Counted from the stretch's first letter, positions 48,405-60,756 are shown. The stretch is 64,000 nt of DNA from Carallia brachiata (GCA_021464245.1 JADCRB010000028.1:5809067-5873066), one strand, 5' to 3'. Numbers and translations are program-made. Notes: generated by a model from the sequence alone, not told the origin.

Positions 48405-50427
48405 ATGGCTCAAGAGACATCTAGACACCTTAAAAGTTTTAAGCCACCAGTTGTAGAGCATTTTAACAGCATAAATGAGAAACTGTTCAGTCCATTGAAC
48501 ATGGATCTGCCAATGAATTCAGCTGCAAATGGATCCAACTACGATAGAGAAAAGGATCTCAAGGCCTTTGACGAATCAAAAGCCGGAGTTAAGGGTCTTG
48601 TGGATGCAAGGATTGAGAAAATCCCATCTATCTTTGTCATGCAAGATGAAGTTTTTCCTGAGAGCACACATTCAGGTCCAGCAGCCTGTCTCCAAATCCC
48701 AGTTATAGACCTCCAAGGGGTGAATAAAGATGGCTTTCGATGTAACAAAATAATTGAAGAAATTCGAAAAGCTTCAGAGACATGGGGATTCTTTCAAGTT
48801 GTGAACCATGGAATATCTGATAATCTACTGAGTGAGATGATTGATGGGGTACGAAGGTTTCATGAGCAGCCAAACGAGGTTAAGGTGGAGTTTTATTCTC
48901 GTGATAACAACAGGAAGGTGAAGTTCAACAGCAACTTTGATCTTTATCAGGCTAAAGCTGCAAATTGGAGGGATACACTGCTTTGTGTAATGGCACCGAA
49001 TGCCCCTGATCCTCATGAATTGCCAGCAGTTTGCAGGTAAGTTCCTTTGGTTGTTAATAGAATTGGAAATAGTTAGCCCAATGGGGTAGGCCAGTTTGTA
49101 AAAGCGAACTTGAGATGTATAGATTCAAGATGCATGCCTCTGGTTAAATCCTATACTTGAATCAAACCTGATATACCTATTTCTATATCCAACATGCCAT
49201 CGTTTGCTCGTCAATCTGGCAGCAACTGAAAGGAAAACGGGAAAGTTACATGAACGCGGTGAATTAGAAGCCGCACATTGCACAATGTTGAAGTGCAGCT
49301 TTTTAGTTTTCTATTCATAATTACATTCATAATTACATTATAGCAATCCAATGCAATTAGAAACTTGATTGATTGCATAATTGGAAAAAACTGTCTTACT
49401 AGCCGCACCATGCGTCCAACCGAAGCTGCATCTTCCGGTCATATGACAACTCTTTTTTAAACATAGTTTTTTCCCTTGATTAAATTTGGTAGTTTCTGAT
49501 AGTATAAATGCCTGTTGGCATTTTCCAGGGAGATAATTAACGAGTATGCAGTACAGGTTAAAAGTTTGGGTCTTACCCTTTTTGAGCTACTATCAGAGGG
49601 ACTTGGCCTCAAGCCAAATCACTTAATTGACATGGGTTGTGCCGAACGTCAATCCCTGGTGTGCCATTACTTCCCCGCGTGCCCCGAGCCTACCAAAACT
49701 CTGGGAGTCACCCCACATTCAGATCCTGATTTCTTCACTATCCTTCTGCAAGATAACATTGGTGGCCTTCAAGTTTTTCACCAAAACATGTGGAAAGACA
49801 TCCCTCCAATGACAGGTGCTCTGGTAATAAACATTGGTGACCTTTTGCAGGTAAACAGAACAGTAATAAAAGAGGTAGAATCGATTTCTTCCATCTGTTA
49901 AGATTGCTTAATGAATTGATCTTCAATGATCATTAAAATCTGTGGTTTGCAACAAGTCAAATCTTTGATGGACTTTGAACAATTCAGAAATCCAATCTTT
50001 CAAATACTGATTGTCCCCTCAAGGAAAATGGAGCAGTGAAAGTTGAAAATTTGTCATTTTTATGCATGTTTAGGAAATGAATGGATGTTCTATGTCTTAT
50101 TGCATCAAACAAATACATTTCTCAATTGAAAAAAAAAAAAAAAAAAACCCTTCTAGTGAAACTATTGAGCACTCTTTGACTTTTGTTACTGTATTTGAGC
50201 AGCTTATATCCAATGACAAGTTCAAGAGTGCTGAGCACAGAGTGCTGGCTAACAAGAAAGGCCCAAGAATATCTGTGGCTTGCTTCTTCACAACAGATTT
50301 TCAGTCATCCAACATCCTTTATGGTCCAATAAAGGAGTTGCTATCAGATTTCAGCATTTCCTCCTCCATTGTACAAGGAAACAACTGTTTTGGATTTTGT
50401 CACCTATTACAACACCAAAGGACTTGA
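48405..50427 (+). CDS. Gene 6: group B dioxygenase on the plus strand, frameshifted C-terminus
   Basis: Exons at 48405-49036, 49529-49850 and 50203-50427 give 392 residues. Donors are GTAAGT and GTAAAC. Acceptors are TTCCAG and GAGCAG. The start [12 protein letters not shown] matches gene 5. The iron ligands are H274 and D276 (PHSDPDFF) and H330, with R340-I-S342. After LLSD in exon 3 there are 7 extra bases relative to genes 4, 5 and 7. The usual tail ([10 protein letters not shown]...HFRL) is replaced by about 25 unrelated residues ending QHQRT. All catalytic residues precede the shift, but the C-terminal segment is lost, so the product may be inactive or altered. The closest relative is gene 7, of which this is an inverted duplicate. 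Its upstream DNA is unlike that of the other units. Confidence 0.85.
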
Positions 50428-51320
50428 TGTCAAACATGCACTGGCCCATTTCAGGTTGTGAAATAACTTTGGAAGTGGAAAAATTTCAACCACATGGATC
50501 TTAAGAACCCTGTTGACAAGTTTGTAGTATCTGTCCTGCTATGTGGATGTGATTTGCCAGAACACAAATTTAATCTCTAAATATTGATTTTCAAAGTGAG
50601 ATCTTTCCTTCGTCTATTTTATCTCTTTTGAACAGTCTATATGATGACTCAAAACTCATGATTAAACAAACGAGCCTTTTTTTTTTTTTTTTTTTGTATT
50701 TTGGTCCTAAAGAGCTACTTGTGCAGCAGTAAAAAAGAGGTGGAGATTCTTTGAATATCCGACCTGATAGTTAGAAGTACAACTTTTAACCGTTTGGGTT
50801 ATCCAAAACAAGCCATCTTTGTTGGTGTATGCTCAATGCATCATCAGTCAGAACTACAACACTCTCCTGAGTTGTCTTTACTACGCTTGTCATGTTAGGT
50901 GTCCACCTGCAGCATTGCGTTATTATGAGAAATTTAGTCAATGTCTAGCACTTTAGCTATCTTTGATTGGGAAAAAAAATAGAGAGGAAAAGGGGTAGAG
51001 GAAAATTAAAAGAGAAGACAATTTGTCATTTGTTTTGTATTTAGAAGATGGTAATATGCAGTAAAAATTTTTTAAAAAAATTCGTTTCTAAGAAGATAAA
51101 AAATGAGAGCAAAAAATAATTATGTAACTAGTATCGATTTGACATTTTATAGTTAAAAATAAAATTATTGTATTTCTATTGAACAAAACTATAATCAATT
51201 TTATTTGTATGAGAAAATTTTTATAAGTACGTAGTAGCCAAAAGAAAGATAAAGTTTCGCTATAGCGACGTACTTCACCGAATCAGAAAAGCCCAAATGA
51301 GTGCTTAGAAAGACATGCTC
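50428..51320 (+). repeat. 3' flank of gene 6, inverted copy of the gene 7 3' flank
   Basis: After the frameshifted stop the old coding end persists to 50461 (CATTTCAGGTTGTGA). From there to about 51.3 kb the sequence is the inverse complement of 57.2-58.1 kb. It includes the short SINE-like repeat and the ATTGTCTTCTCTTT/AAAGAGAAGACAAT segments. Confidence 0.65.
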
Positions 51321-52337
51321 CAATTACTTAAAAGTGCCAGTCTGGTAATTATTTATTGCATATTCTTTCACATTAACTTAGGTTTACATCGTTGCACTAG
51401 TTTTGTCTGCCCTCAAATTTGAAAATTACATAGAGATACGGTAGTAAATTTAGATTTATTAATATCGTAATCAGATATGAGGAAAGTCCGTTAGATTTAA
51501 CAGTACATAAATTATAAGTTTGCTCCTTTGAGATGGTTGGATGAGCCATTGGCGAATAAAAATGACTCTGATTTCAATTCACAGATCTTATGATTGTCAT
51601 GTCCACTATAAATTTTTTCTTAATTAAAAAAATAAAAAGAAAAACCTACTCTAAGTTTTATATGAATATTCCTATTAACAAAGCCAAATTCAAGGCTGCA
51701 AGGATATAAATACAATAATATAAATACGATAATACGTTAATTTTAAAAAAATTAGAATACGAATACAATATAAACATGTGTGTGCGTGTGTGAGTGTGTG
51801 TGTGTCTGTGTATGTATATGTGTGTGTATCTATATATATACAAAAATTTAAATAAATATTATTTTCTAAAATATAATATTAATTATAAATAAAATTTTAA
51901 ATTAAAATCAATTTTTGTTGTTGAAATAAATTTCATAATAATTTTTTAAATACATCTAAAATTTTATAATATATACTAAGTACTAATATAAGATAGCGAT
52001 AAAACTTAAAAAGCAAAAAAATAAATCTTCCTACCTAACCTCTTTTCAAAAAAAAAAAAAAGAGGAGGATAGGAAAGGTGCCTCTAAGAAAAACCAAAAA
52101 AAAAAAGGAGGAGTGTCTAATGAAAAAAAAAGAAAAAAAAAAAAGAAAGAAAGACAAGGAGGAGAGGCGCTTTTTTTTACTTTTTTTTAATTTTTTTATT
52201 TTTTTAAATCGTGTTTTAACTATGTATAATACACTTCTTTATAGTATTTGACACGGATACCTGAATTTTTTTTCAAAAATTTTTTATTAGACATTTTTTG
52301 ACATGATCAACACGTGTCTAAGATATCTTCAACATGT
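51321..52337. other. AT-rich insertion between inverted-repeat arm segments, no gene
   Basis: This segment is absent from the opposite arm, where 57.2 kb joins directly to upstream DNA. It contains a TG microsatellite (51775-51840) and A-rich low-complexity DNA (52050-52160). Nothing coding is seen. Confidence 0.45.
51775..51840. repeat. TG/TA microsatellite
   Basis: Interrupted TG repeats pass into TA repeats. Confidence 0.85.
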
Positions 52338-52345
52338 ATCTACAT

Positions 52346-52833
52346 CAAGATTGTCAGAATTGGACCGGTTATCGAATCGAAAATATTAGTGGGTCAAAAT
52401 TTAACAGGTTGAATCGATCGAATCGGTATTTGAACCGGTATTTAATAATATATATGTGTATAAAAGTAATTATAAAAATAATATTTATAAATAGTGATTA
52501 AATATTAATTTTTCTAATTTTAAGGATGAAATTGAAATGTTTAATTGATTTAGGACTAAATTGAACTTTTAAATTAAAGTTAATACTTAAATCATAATTT
52601 AAATAACATTTAGGGTCACTTTGTAATTTATGAATTTTTTAATTTTATTGGACCGGTCCAACCTGTCCGATTTTCACCGATTTTTATCGATTTTGACCGG
52701 TTCTTGATCAATTTTTTCTAGTTTTGACAGGTCTAAGTCACCCTTCGAAATTTACCTAAACCGGTCCAAACCATCGGCCGGTCTCAATTCAACCGATCCG
52801 ACCGACCGGTCCGGTTCGATTCTGACAACAGTA
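52346..52833. mobile_element. hAT-like element, 488 bp
   Basis: The ends CAAGATTGTCAGAATTGG and, inverted, TACTGTTGTCAGAATCGA are flanked by perfect ATCTACAT at 52338-52345 and 52834-52841. It has the CCGGTT-rich ends of the family at 2360, 39339 and 40710. Confidence 0.75.
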
Positions 52834-53744
52834 ATCTACATTCAACATATGTCCAAACACAATATACTCCTTTAAAATAAAGTGTCCGTACATCATAAGC
52901 TAAATCCAATTAATTAAAAACCGAAGCCTGTGATAAAAAACTGGGTCCAACGAAAGCCAAAAAGTTCAATTCTTATATTTCGTAGTTTTAGTATAAATAT
53001 TTTTTGCACCTTACAAAATGGACAGCCGCAAATTTTTATGGTCCATCATTTTATGCTTTCATTTAGCAAATTTGAAAATATAATATAGAAAATAACGTCA
53101 TTTAACAAAACAATTAGAGGGACCAGTATCAACAAATTTTACCGTCGGATGGTTTTATATGATCGGAAGAAATTTATCAAAAAAAATTTTTGTAATATAA
53201 TTTATTAAATTTATTATATAATTATATTAATTACAAATATAATCATACAAAAATTATTTTATTATTTTTCTTCTAGTCACCTAACTTTTTCCTCGACTGT
53301 ACACCTTTTTATGCCTTAAATGATGCGCTTTTTTTTTTTTTAAGTCCAGACAAAAACAACTTGGCAAATTGGGAAATATAATATCGAAAACAAACCCATT
53401 TAACAAAACAATCAGAGGACCGTCGCTTTTCTTTCATTTTATCAGGATAGGTAACACTGATTTTATTTTTAAAATAAAGTTATAAATTCGAATTTTTTTT
53501 AACATATTCTGTATGTTTGATTCAAACAATTCTAATAATTTGATGATTTTTGTTAAATATTGTAAAATTATTTTTTTTTAAAGATGAGTTTAATGTAGAG
53601 ATTTACTCTACAATACAGTTTGAATAGAACTATAAATATCAACTTTATTTTTCATTTTTTTCTTAAAAAAACCATTCCTTTCGTTTTTTTTAAGAAATTA
53701 AGTATGGTGGGGAAAAAAAGTTAACCCTCTTTCCTCTCCCCATT

Positions 53745-54045
53745 GCATGTTTGTGCTTTCTAATCAATTAACACAATTTCCATTTTCCATTCACAAATCC
53801 TGTCCTTCCCTCCCCACTCCCCCCCAAAATACATCCTCCAAAGCAAAGTGTAAAGGTTCCACTCCTTCACTATGATTATAGTTCAACTCTCCTTTTTTGT
53901 TTTTCATTAATTATGAACATTTTATTTCAAGAAAAGAGCAGAAGCAAGCGTTAGAGGAGAACGAGTCCACATATCTTTAGGTCATGATTCTTAACTTGTT
54001 GCCTCTTTTTTTATTTTTTACCCTTTTGGTGATATTTTTTTGGCG
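53745..54045 (+). promoter_or_regulatory. Orphan family promoter block, plus strand
   Basis: Inverse complement of the block upstream of genes 1, 2 and 4. It includes TTTGTGCTTTCTAATCAATT, CCAAAATACATCCTCC and the damaged dyad ACCCTTTTGGTGATA. There is no coding exon downstream within the arm. Confidence 0.55.
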
Positions 54046-54589
54046 TGTAAGCTAGGCGTGACATAAATATTTCTGTATTATAATTTAATTGTCATGGCTT
54101 TAGCAGTTATAAGTAATATAAACTGAGTTTTAATTAATCACAAAACTTTTGAGAAAGTAATTAATCACAAAACTATTCCCACATAAATTTGGGATTAATT
54201 GGGATAATGCACACCTTTCCTTCGTACCAATCATTTCTTCACTTTTAATATTAACATATAACAGATTCATTAGTAATTATTTATTTATTCATATAAAAAG
54301 ATTGCTTGATAACAAAAATATAATTAAAATAAAATTATTAAATCAAGCTTGGATTCAAGACAAAAATGAGATTTTTATGTTCACCTAGTCAAGTGTCAAT
54401 GATAAAAATGGAAAAAATAAACTCGAAGATTCAGTAATCCCGTGGGGTTTCAATTCTTTTTGTCGTAAATTTGAAATGCAGGAAACGGAAGTGTATAGAA
54501 TATGTAGAAGACGAAGCTTGTTCGAAAAAAAAAAAATGCAGAAGATGAAGCATTGATCATGATTTGAAGTTTGCGACAATGGGGCGGGC

Positions 54590-54595
54590 CACGTG
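54590..54595. promoter_or_regulatory. G-box CACGTG in the plus-strand orphan leader
   Basis: CACGTG within GGGCCACGTGGATG. The same block upstream of gene 7 has CACGTG (62843-62848), while gene 4 has CACTTG. Confidence 0.4.
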
Positions 54596-55430
54596 GATGA
54601 TTTTGATGGACTAATTAAAAGGCTATGAACTTGGACACAATGGGCCTGGACACACAATAGCATTGGGCTCTCTCGATTCCTAAGTGATAATAAATGGGTC
54701 CTGTGGCCCAAATAATAGATCCAAGCAAACAGGATAACGTTTCCTCTTCATTTATGTAATGTGCCATATTTTGTTTTTTCTTCCAATGTCTCCTCGCTGC
54801 CATCCCCTCTTGTTCTTATTCATCCGCGGAAATTCTTTTTAAGTTATTTTAATTTAAGGTCTCTCTTGATTTCACATGGCACTAAGAGCCTCAGGCTTGA
54901 TGCCCTTTTTATTTGTTCAACTTTAATTTTACATTTATATTCCATGTTTCCTTTAAATTTAAGGTTTATACATTACATGAACTTAGACTTTTAATTTTAA
55001 GAACTTAGTTATGATATTGAAAAGGAGAGGTTTTAATCTTAAAAAAGAGTTTGAGATTTATGAGAATAAAAAAGATTGTAATTTTAAATGAAAGAGTGAG
55101 ATTTATAATAATAGAGAAGTTCTAATCTTCAAAAAAAAAAAAAAAAAACTAAGATTTATAGAAATGAGAAAAACAATTGCCATTATATAATTTACTGCTC
55201 GATAGACCTAGAACAAAAAAAAAAAAAAAATCTTTATCAAGAAATTCTAGTGAGAAACTATATTGCTCATCACAATTCAATGGAACTGAATCAAAATTGA
55301 AATTATTCAATCTCTGGTAGTCTACTGGTGAAAACAATTCTTCATTTTATAATCATTACTCTCTATTTATGAACTATTTATGAACTAGATTGATAGCCAC
55401 GAGAAACTATATTGCTCATCACAATTCAAT

Positions 55431-57250
55431 GGAACTTAGAAGTTCATTTTTATCAAGTAATTTCTTTAACAAAATAAATAAATAAATAATAATTAGTCTG
55501 TTAGATGTTCATATTGAAAGTAAAGAAAATGATTGGTATGAAGAGAAAAAGTGCATTACCCCAATTAATCCCAAATTTATCTGGTAATAATTTTGTGATT
55601 AATTAATTTCTCAAAAGTTTTGTGATTAATTAGAACTCAGTTCATATTACTTATGACTTTCAAAACTGTGACAACCAAGTCGGAAAATAGAAACATTTTT
55701 ATCAGGGCAAGCTTCCACATTAGAGAAACATCACCAAAAAGGTGAAAAAAAAAAAAAGAGGCTACAGATTAAAAATCAAAACCTGAAGATATGTGGACTC
55801 ACCTTCCTCTTCTTCTTTTCCGGCGCGCTTGCTTTTGCTCTTTTCCTGAAATAAAATGGTAGTGATTAATGAAGAAAAAGGAGAGTTGAGCTATAATGAT
55901 ATAAAGCAGTGGAACATTTACACTTTGCTTTGGAGGATGCATTTTGGGGGGAGGGGGAAAGGGGAGGATTTGTGAATGGAAATGGGAATTGTGTGTGATT
56001 GATTGGAAAGCACAAAAAAGTAACGGTGAGGGTAAAGAGGTTCCCTCCCAACTTAATTTCTCAAAAAATGCAAGGAAAGGGTTTTTTTTTTTTCTTTAAA
56101 TGAAAAGTATAGTTGATATCTATAATTATATTCGTACTTTACAGTAAAGTGAATCTCTATATCTCATATTTATAGAAGAATCATTTTATAGTATTCAACA
56201 AAAGTTATTAAATTATCAAAATTATTTGGGTCAAACATACTAATCATGTTAAAAAAGATTCCATAACTTTTTATGAAAAATGAAATCTGTGTTACCATAT
56301 CCTGATAAAATGTAAGAAAAGTTACGGTCCCTCTGATAGTTTTGTTAAATGGCGTTATTTTCAATATTACATTTCCAAATTTGCTACATTGTTTTTGTCT
56401 GGACTTTAAAAAAAAAATGGCGCATCAGTTTTTTTAGTTAGAGAGAAAATGTTGTATTAAAATAATTCAAAATTGTATATAAATTTAATACAAAAATATC
56501 AGAAAGAAATATCCAAAACAAAAATATAATATAGTCAAAATAATTGGTTATTAATCTGACCAAATAGACTATTTATTAACAAAACACATCATTTAAAGAA
56601 AAAAAAAGATGTACGGTAAAATTGGCTAAATGAGAAAAGCTGCCGGTCCGTCTTATTGTTTGTTTTGTTAAATGACGTTATTTTCTATATTATATTTTCA
56701 AATTTGCTGAATGAATGCATAAAAAGATGGACCATAAAAATTTGTGGTTGTCCATTGTTTAAGGTACAGAAATGTTTATCATTCAAAATTTTGTAGTAAT
56801 TTAATATATTTTTTTTATTAATTAAAATTTGAGTTTTCGTATAACGTTATTTCTTAAAATGGAGGATTTCAAATGAAGTGTGATATTGAGAGTTTAAAAT
56901 TTGTTAATATTATAATCGAGTATAAAAAGAGCTTATTCGGATTCAGTAGTATTAGGGTGAAAGGTCTCTTTTTATAAATTAGATTAAATGAAGTAAGTAA
57001 AGAAAATAATTCATAAATTTGATGACTAAATATTTGTAATAAATTTTTTTGTGCTTAAAAAAAAAGGTTACAAAAAAATATCTAAACTAAAACGACGAAA
57101 TATAAGAATTGAGCTTTTGGACTTTCGTTGGACCTAGTTTTTTATCACAAGCTTCGGTTTTCAATTAATTGGATTCGGCTTTGTTAATAGGAATATTCAT
57201 ATAAAGTTTGGAGCAGGTCCTTCTAGGGACTCATTTCGGCTTTTCTGATT
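55431..57250 (-). repeat. Right arm of inverted repeat: promoter region of a missing minus-strand gene
   Basis: In minus orientation it runs from the 3' flank of gene 7 into the promoter block (55730-56010, dyad intact at 55731-55745). It then reaches leader sequence matching 38.5-38.75 kb and breaks near 55430. No exon follows. Confidence 0.65.
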
Positions 57251-58104
57251 TGGTGAAGTACGTCTCTGTAGCAAAAATTCATCTTTCTTTTGGCTACTAC
57301 ATACTTATAAAAATGCTCTCATAAAAATAAAATTGATTATAGTTTCGTTCAATAGAAAAACAATAATTTTATTTTTGACAATGAAATGCCAAATTGATAC
57401 TAGTTACATAATTTTTTTTTGCTCTCATTTTTTTATCTTCTTACAAACGATTTTTTTTTAAAATTTTTTTACTATATATTATCCTGTTCCAAATACAAAG
57501 CAAATGACAAATTGTCTTCTCTTTTAATTTTCCTCTACCCATTTTCCTCTCTATTTTTTTTACTAGTTTCGTTCTTTTTTATCTTCTCTTTTAATTTTTT
57601 TTTTTACTAAAGTGCTAAACATTGGCTAAATTTCTCATAATAATGCAATGCTGTAGGTGGACACCTAATATTATAGGCGTAGTAAAGATAATTCAGGAGA
57701 GTGTTGCAGTTCTGACTGATGATGCATTGAATATACACCAACAAAGATGACTTGTTTTGGGCTTAACCCAAACGGTTAAAAGTTATGCTTCTAACTATCA
57801 GGTTAGATATTCCAACAATCTCCACCCCCTTTCTTACTGATGCACAAGCAGTCCTTCAGGAGAAAAAAAAATAATAATAATAAAAGAAGGCTCATTTTTT
57901 TAATCACGAGTTTTGAGCTATCATATAGATTGTTTAAAAGAGATAAAATAGACGAAGGAAAGATCTCACTTTGAAAATCAATATTTAGAGATTAAATTTG
58001 TGTTCTGGCAAATCACATCCACAAAGCTAGACAGGTACTATAAACTTGTCAACAGAGTTCTTAAGATCTATGTGGTTGACATTTTTCCACTTCCCAAGTT
58101 ATTT
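57251..58104 (-). repeat. 3' flank of gene 7
   Basis: Homologous to the 3' flanks of genes 4, 5 and 6. It contains the short SINE-like repeat near 57745-57870. There is no SINE at the site occupied in the gene 5 flank and no hAT element near 57290. It contains no gene. Confidence 0.5.
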
Positions 58105-60026
58105 TCACAGCCTGAAATGGGCCAGTGCAGGTTTGCCATCAAGTCCTTTGGCGTAGTAATAGGTGACAAAATCCAAAACTGTTGTTTCCTTGTACAATGG
58201 AGGATTGGAATCTGATGACAACTCCTTTATTGGACCATAAAGGATGTTGGTTGGCTGAAAATCTGTTCTGAAGAAGCATGCCACCGATATTCTTGGGCCT
58301 TTCTGGTTAGCCAGTACTCTGTGCTCAGCACTTTTGAACTTGTCATTGGATATAAGCTGCTCAAATACAGTAACAAAACTCAAATGGTGCTCAATAGTTT
58401 CACTAGAAGGATTTTTTTTCTTTCCTATTGGAAAATGTGTTTGTTGTACGCAATAAGACATAGAATATACATTCATTTCCTAAGCATGCGTAAAATTATC
58501 AAAATTTCAACTTTTAAAGCTCCGTTGTCCTTGAGGGGACACTCAGTATTTGAGAGCTTGGATTCCCAAATTGGTCAAAGGCCATCAAAGATTTGACTTG
58601 TTGCAAACTACGGATTTTGATGATCATTGAAGAACAATTCATTAAGCAATCTAAACGGATGGAAGAAATCGATTCTACCTTGTTTGTTACTGTTCTGCTT
58701 ACCTGAAAAAGGTCACCAAGGTTTATTACTAGAGCACCTGTCACAGGAGGGATGTCTATCCACATGTTTTGGTGAAAAACTTGAAGGCCACCAATGTTAT
58801 CTTGCAGAAGGATAGTGAAGAAATCAGCATCTGAATGTGGGGTGACTCCCAGAGTTTTGGTAGGCTCGGGGCACGCAGGGAAGTAATGGCACGCCAGGGA
58901 TTGACCTTGGGCACAACCCATGTCAATTAAGTGATTTGGCTTGAGCCCAAGTCCCTCTGATAGCAACTCAAAAAGGGTAACACCCAAACTTTTAACCTGT
59001 ACCGCATACTCGCTAATTATCTTCCTGGAAAATGCCAACATCATTTATACTATCAGAAACTAACAAATTTAATCAAGGGAAAAAAATTATGTTTAAAAAA
59101 GAGTTGTCATATGACCGGAAGATGCAGCTTTGGTTGGATGCATAGTGTGGCTGGTAAGACAGTTTTTCCGATGGTGCAATCAATCAAGTTTTTAACTGCA
59201 TTGGATTGCTATAATGTAATTATGAATGTAATTAAGAATGGAAAGACAAAATCTGCTATCTAAACTATGCAATGTGTGGCATCTAATTCACCGCGTTCAT
59301 GTAACTTTTATGTTTTCCTTTTAGTTTCTGGCAGATTGACGAATGTTGGATATAGAAATAGGTCAATCAGGTTTGATTCTGGTATAGAATCATGCATCTT
59401 GAATCAATACATCTCAAGTTCGCTTTTACAATCCGGCCAACCCGATTGGGCTAACTATTTCCAATACCGATAACAACCAAAGAAACTTGCCTGCAAACTG
59501 CTGGCAATTCATGGGGATCAGGGGAATCCGGTGCCATTACACAAAACAGTGTATCCCTCCAATTTGCAGCTTTAGACTGATAAAGATCAAAGTTGCTGTT
59601 GAACCGCACCTTCCTCTTGGTGTCGCGCGAATAAAACTCCATCTTGACCTCCTTTGGCTGCTCATGAAACCTTCGCGACCCATCAATCATCTCACTCAGT
59701 ACATCATCAGATATTCCATGGTTCACAACTTGAAAGAATCCCCATGTCTCCGAAGCTTTTCGAATTTCTTCAATTATTTCGTTTCGTCGCATTCCATTCT
59801 GATTCACGCCTTGGAGGTCTATAATTGGGATTTGGAGACAGGCTGCTGCACCTGAATGTGATCTCTCAGGAAAAACTTCATCTTGCGTGACAAAGATAGA
59901 TGGGATTTTCTCAATCCCTGCCTCCACAAGACCCTTAACTCCGGCTTTTGATTCGTCAAAGGCCTTGAGTTCCATTTCTCTATAGTAGTTTGATCCGTTA
60001 GCAGCTGAATTCATTGGCAGATCCAT
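58105..60026 (-). CDS. Gene 7: 2-oxoglutarate/Fe(II)-dependent dioxygenase, group B, GC-AG first intron
   Basis: Exons at 60026-59491, 59024-58703 and 58356-58105 join to 369 residues. The first donor is CAG/GCAAGT, where the relatives have GTAAGT. The second donor is GTAAGC. Acceptors are TTCCAG and GAGCAG. The iron ligands are H242 and D244 (PHSDADFF) and H298, with R308-I-S310. The upstream start codon of genes 5 and 6 is ACG here, with the frame still open behind it. The ATG of MDLPMNSA is therefore the probable start. If intron 1 were retained, the protein would end after about 12 extra residues ([12 protein letters not shown]). The gene is closest to gene 6, with which it forms an inverted pair. 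Confidence 0.9.
59486..59490 (-). other. Non-canonical GC splice donor of gene 7 intron 1
   Basis: The exon ends CAG and the intron starts GCAAG. The surrounding match to the donor consensus is otherwise strong, which is the typical context for functional GC donors in plants. Confidence 0.75.
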
Positions 60027-60756
60027 GCTCAACAGGCTGAACAGTTTCTCGTTTATGCTGTTAGAATGATCTGTAACTGGTGGCTTGAAACTTTGAAGGT
60101 GTCTAGATGTCTCTTGAGCCGTAGAAGATTAGGATGTTTTATTACGCAACAGCCAGGCAGTTTGAAGAAGCACTGATCATAGAAAGCAATGGATAGTGGA
60201 CCACAGAGCTCTGCTCGGCGAAACTGCATCACAAAAAAAAGAGTGTAATTCTTAATAATTTTATTACATGACTATATGTTTAATAATATTTTTTAAAAAA
60301 AATTAAAATTTAAATATGCATAATATCACTTTCAACATACTTAATATTACTCTTCAACCTTAATTTTCAAAAAAAAAAAAAGAATTTCAAAAACTTTTTT
60401 TTAATCAAATGGTTGGCCGTACACTTTTTTCCAATCCTTAAGGCCCACAATTTGGTGTGCGGGTGCATAAATATTTGGTGGAAAGAAAATCAAGGAGTTG
60501 ACTTAAGTTCTTCGGACTGCCCTTACATATTCCAGATTTTTTTGTCCCAGAAAATATGATAGGTGAAATTAAAATTATTATTTTTAAACGACTACTAATA
60601 TTTTTAAAATATAAAAATAACAAGTATTTCAAAAATATTAATATTAATTTCAAAAATAACAATCACCGTTTCAATTAAAATAAATCCCAAAACAAAAATC
60701 ACTTGAAAAAGTGAGGTAAAATTATGTATATCTAATCATTTCATACTTGACATGAT
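60027..60756 (-). other. Leader of gene 7 with a diverged foldback element
   Basis: The first 200 bases match the leaders of genes 4, 5 and 6. About 60530-60705 is an inverse-orientation relative of the foldback element at 20535-20700 (shared CAAAAATAACA and GTTTCAATT parts). Confidence 0.5.

Larger units (their letters stand above)
52880..55430 (+). repeat. Left arm of inverted repeat: promoter and leader of a missing plus-strand gene
   Basis: In plus orientation this is the same upstream DNA that precedes gene 4 on the minus strand (37.5-40.4 kb). In order it holds CCAATTAATTAAAAACCGAAG, the promoter block at 53745-54045, the leader with a G-box at 54590-54595, and a stretch matching 37.5-37.9 kb near 54.9-55.4 kb. 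It stops where exon 1 should soon follow. No dioxygenase exon is present. Frames in it are chance. Confidence 0.65.

Noticed and set aside
54385..54711. Minus-strand frame of 108 residues near the inversion centre
   Set aside because: It lies in leader DNA repeated upstream of genes 4 and 7, where the frame is not kept.
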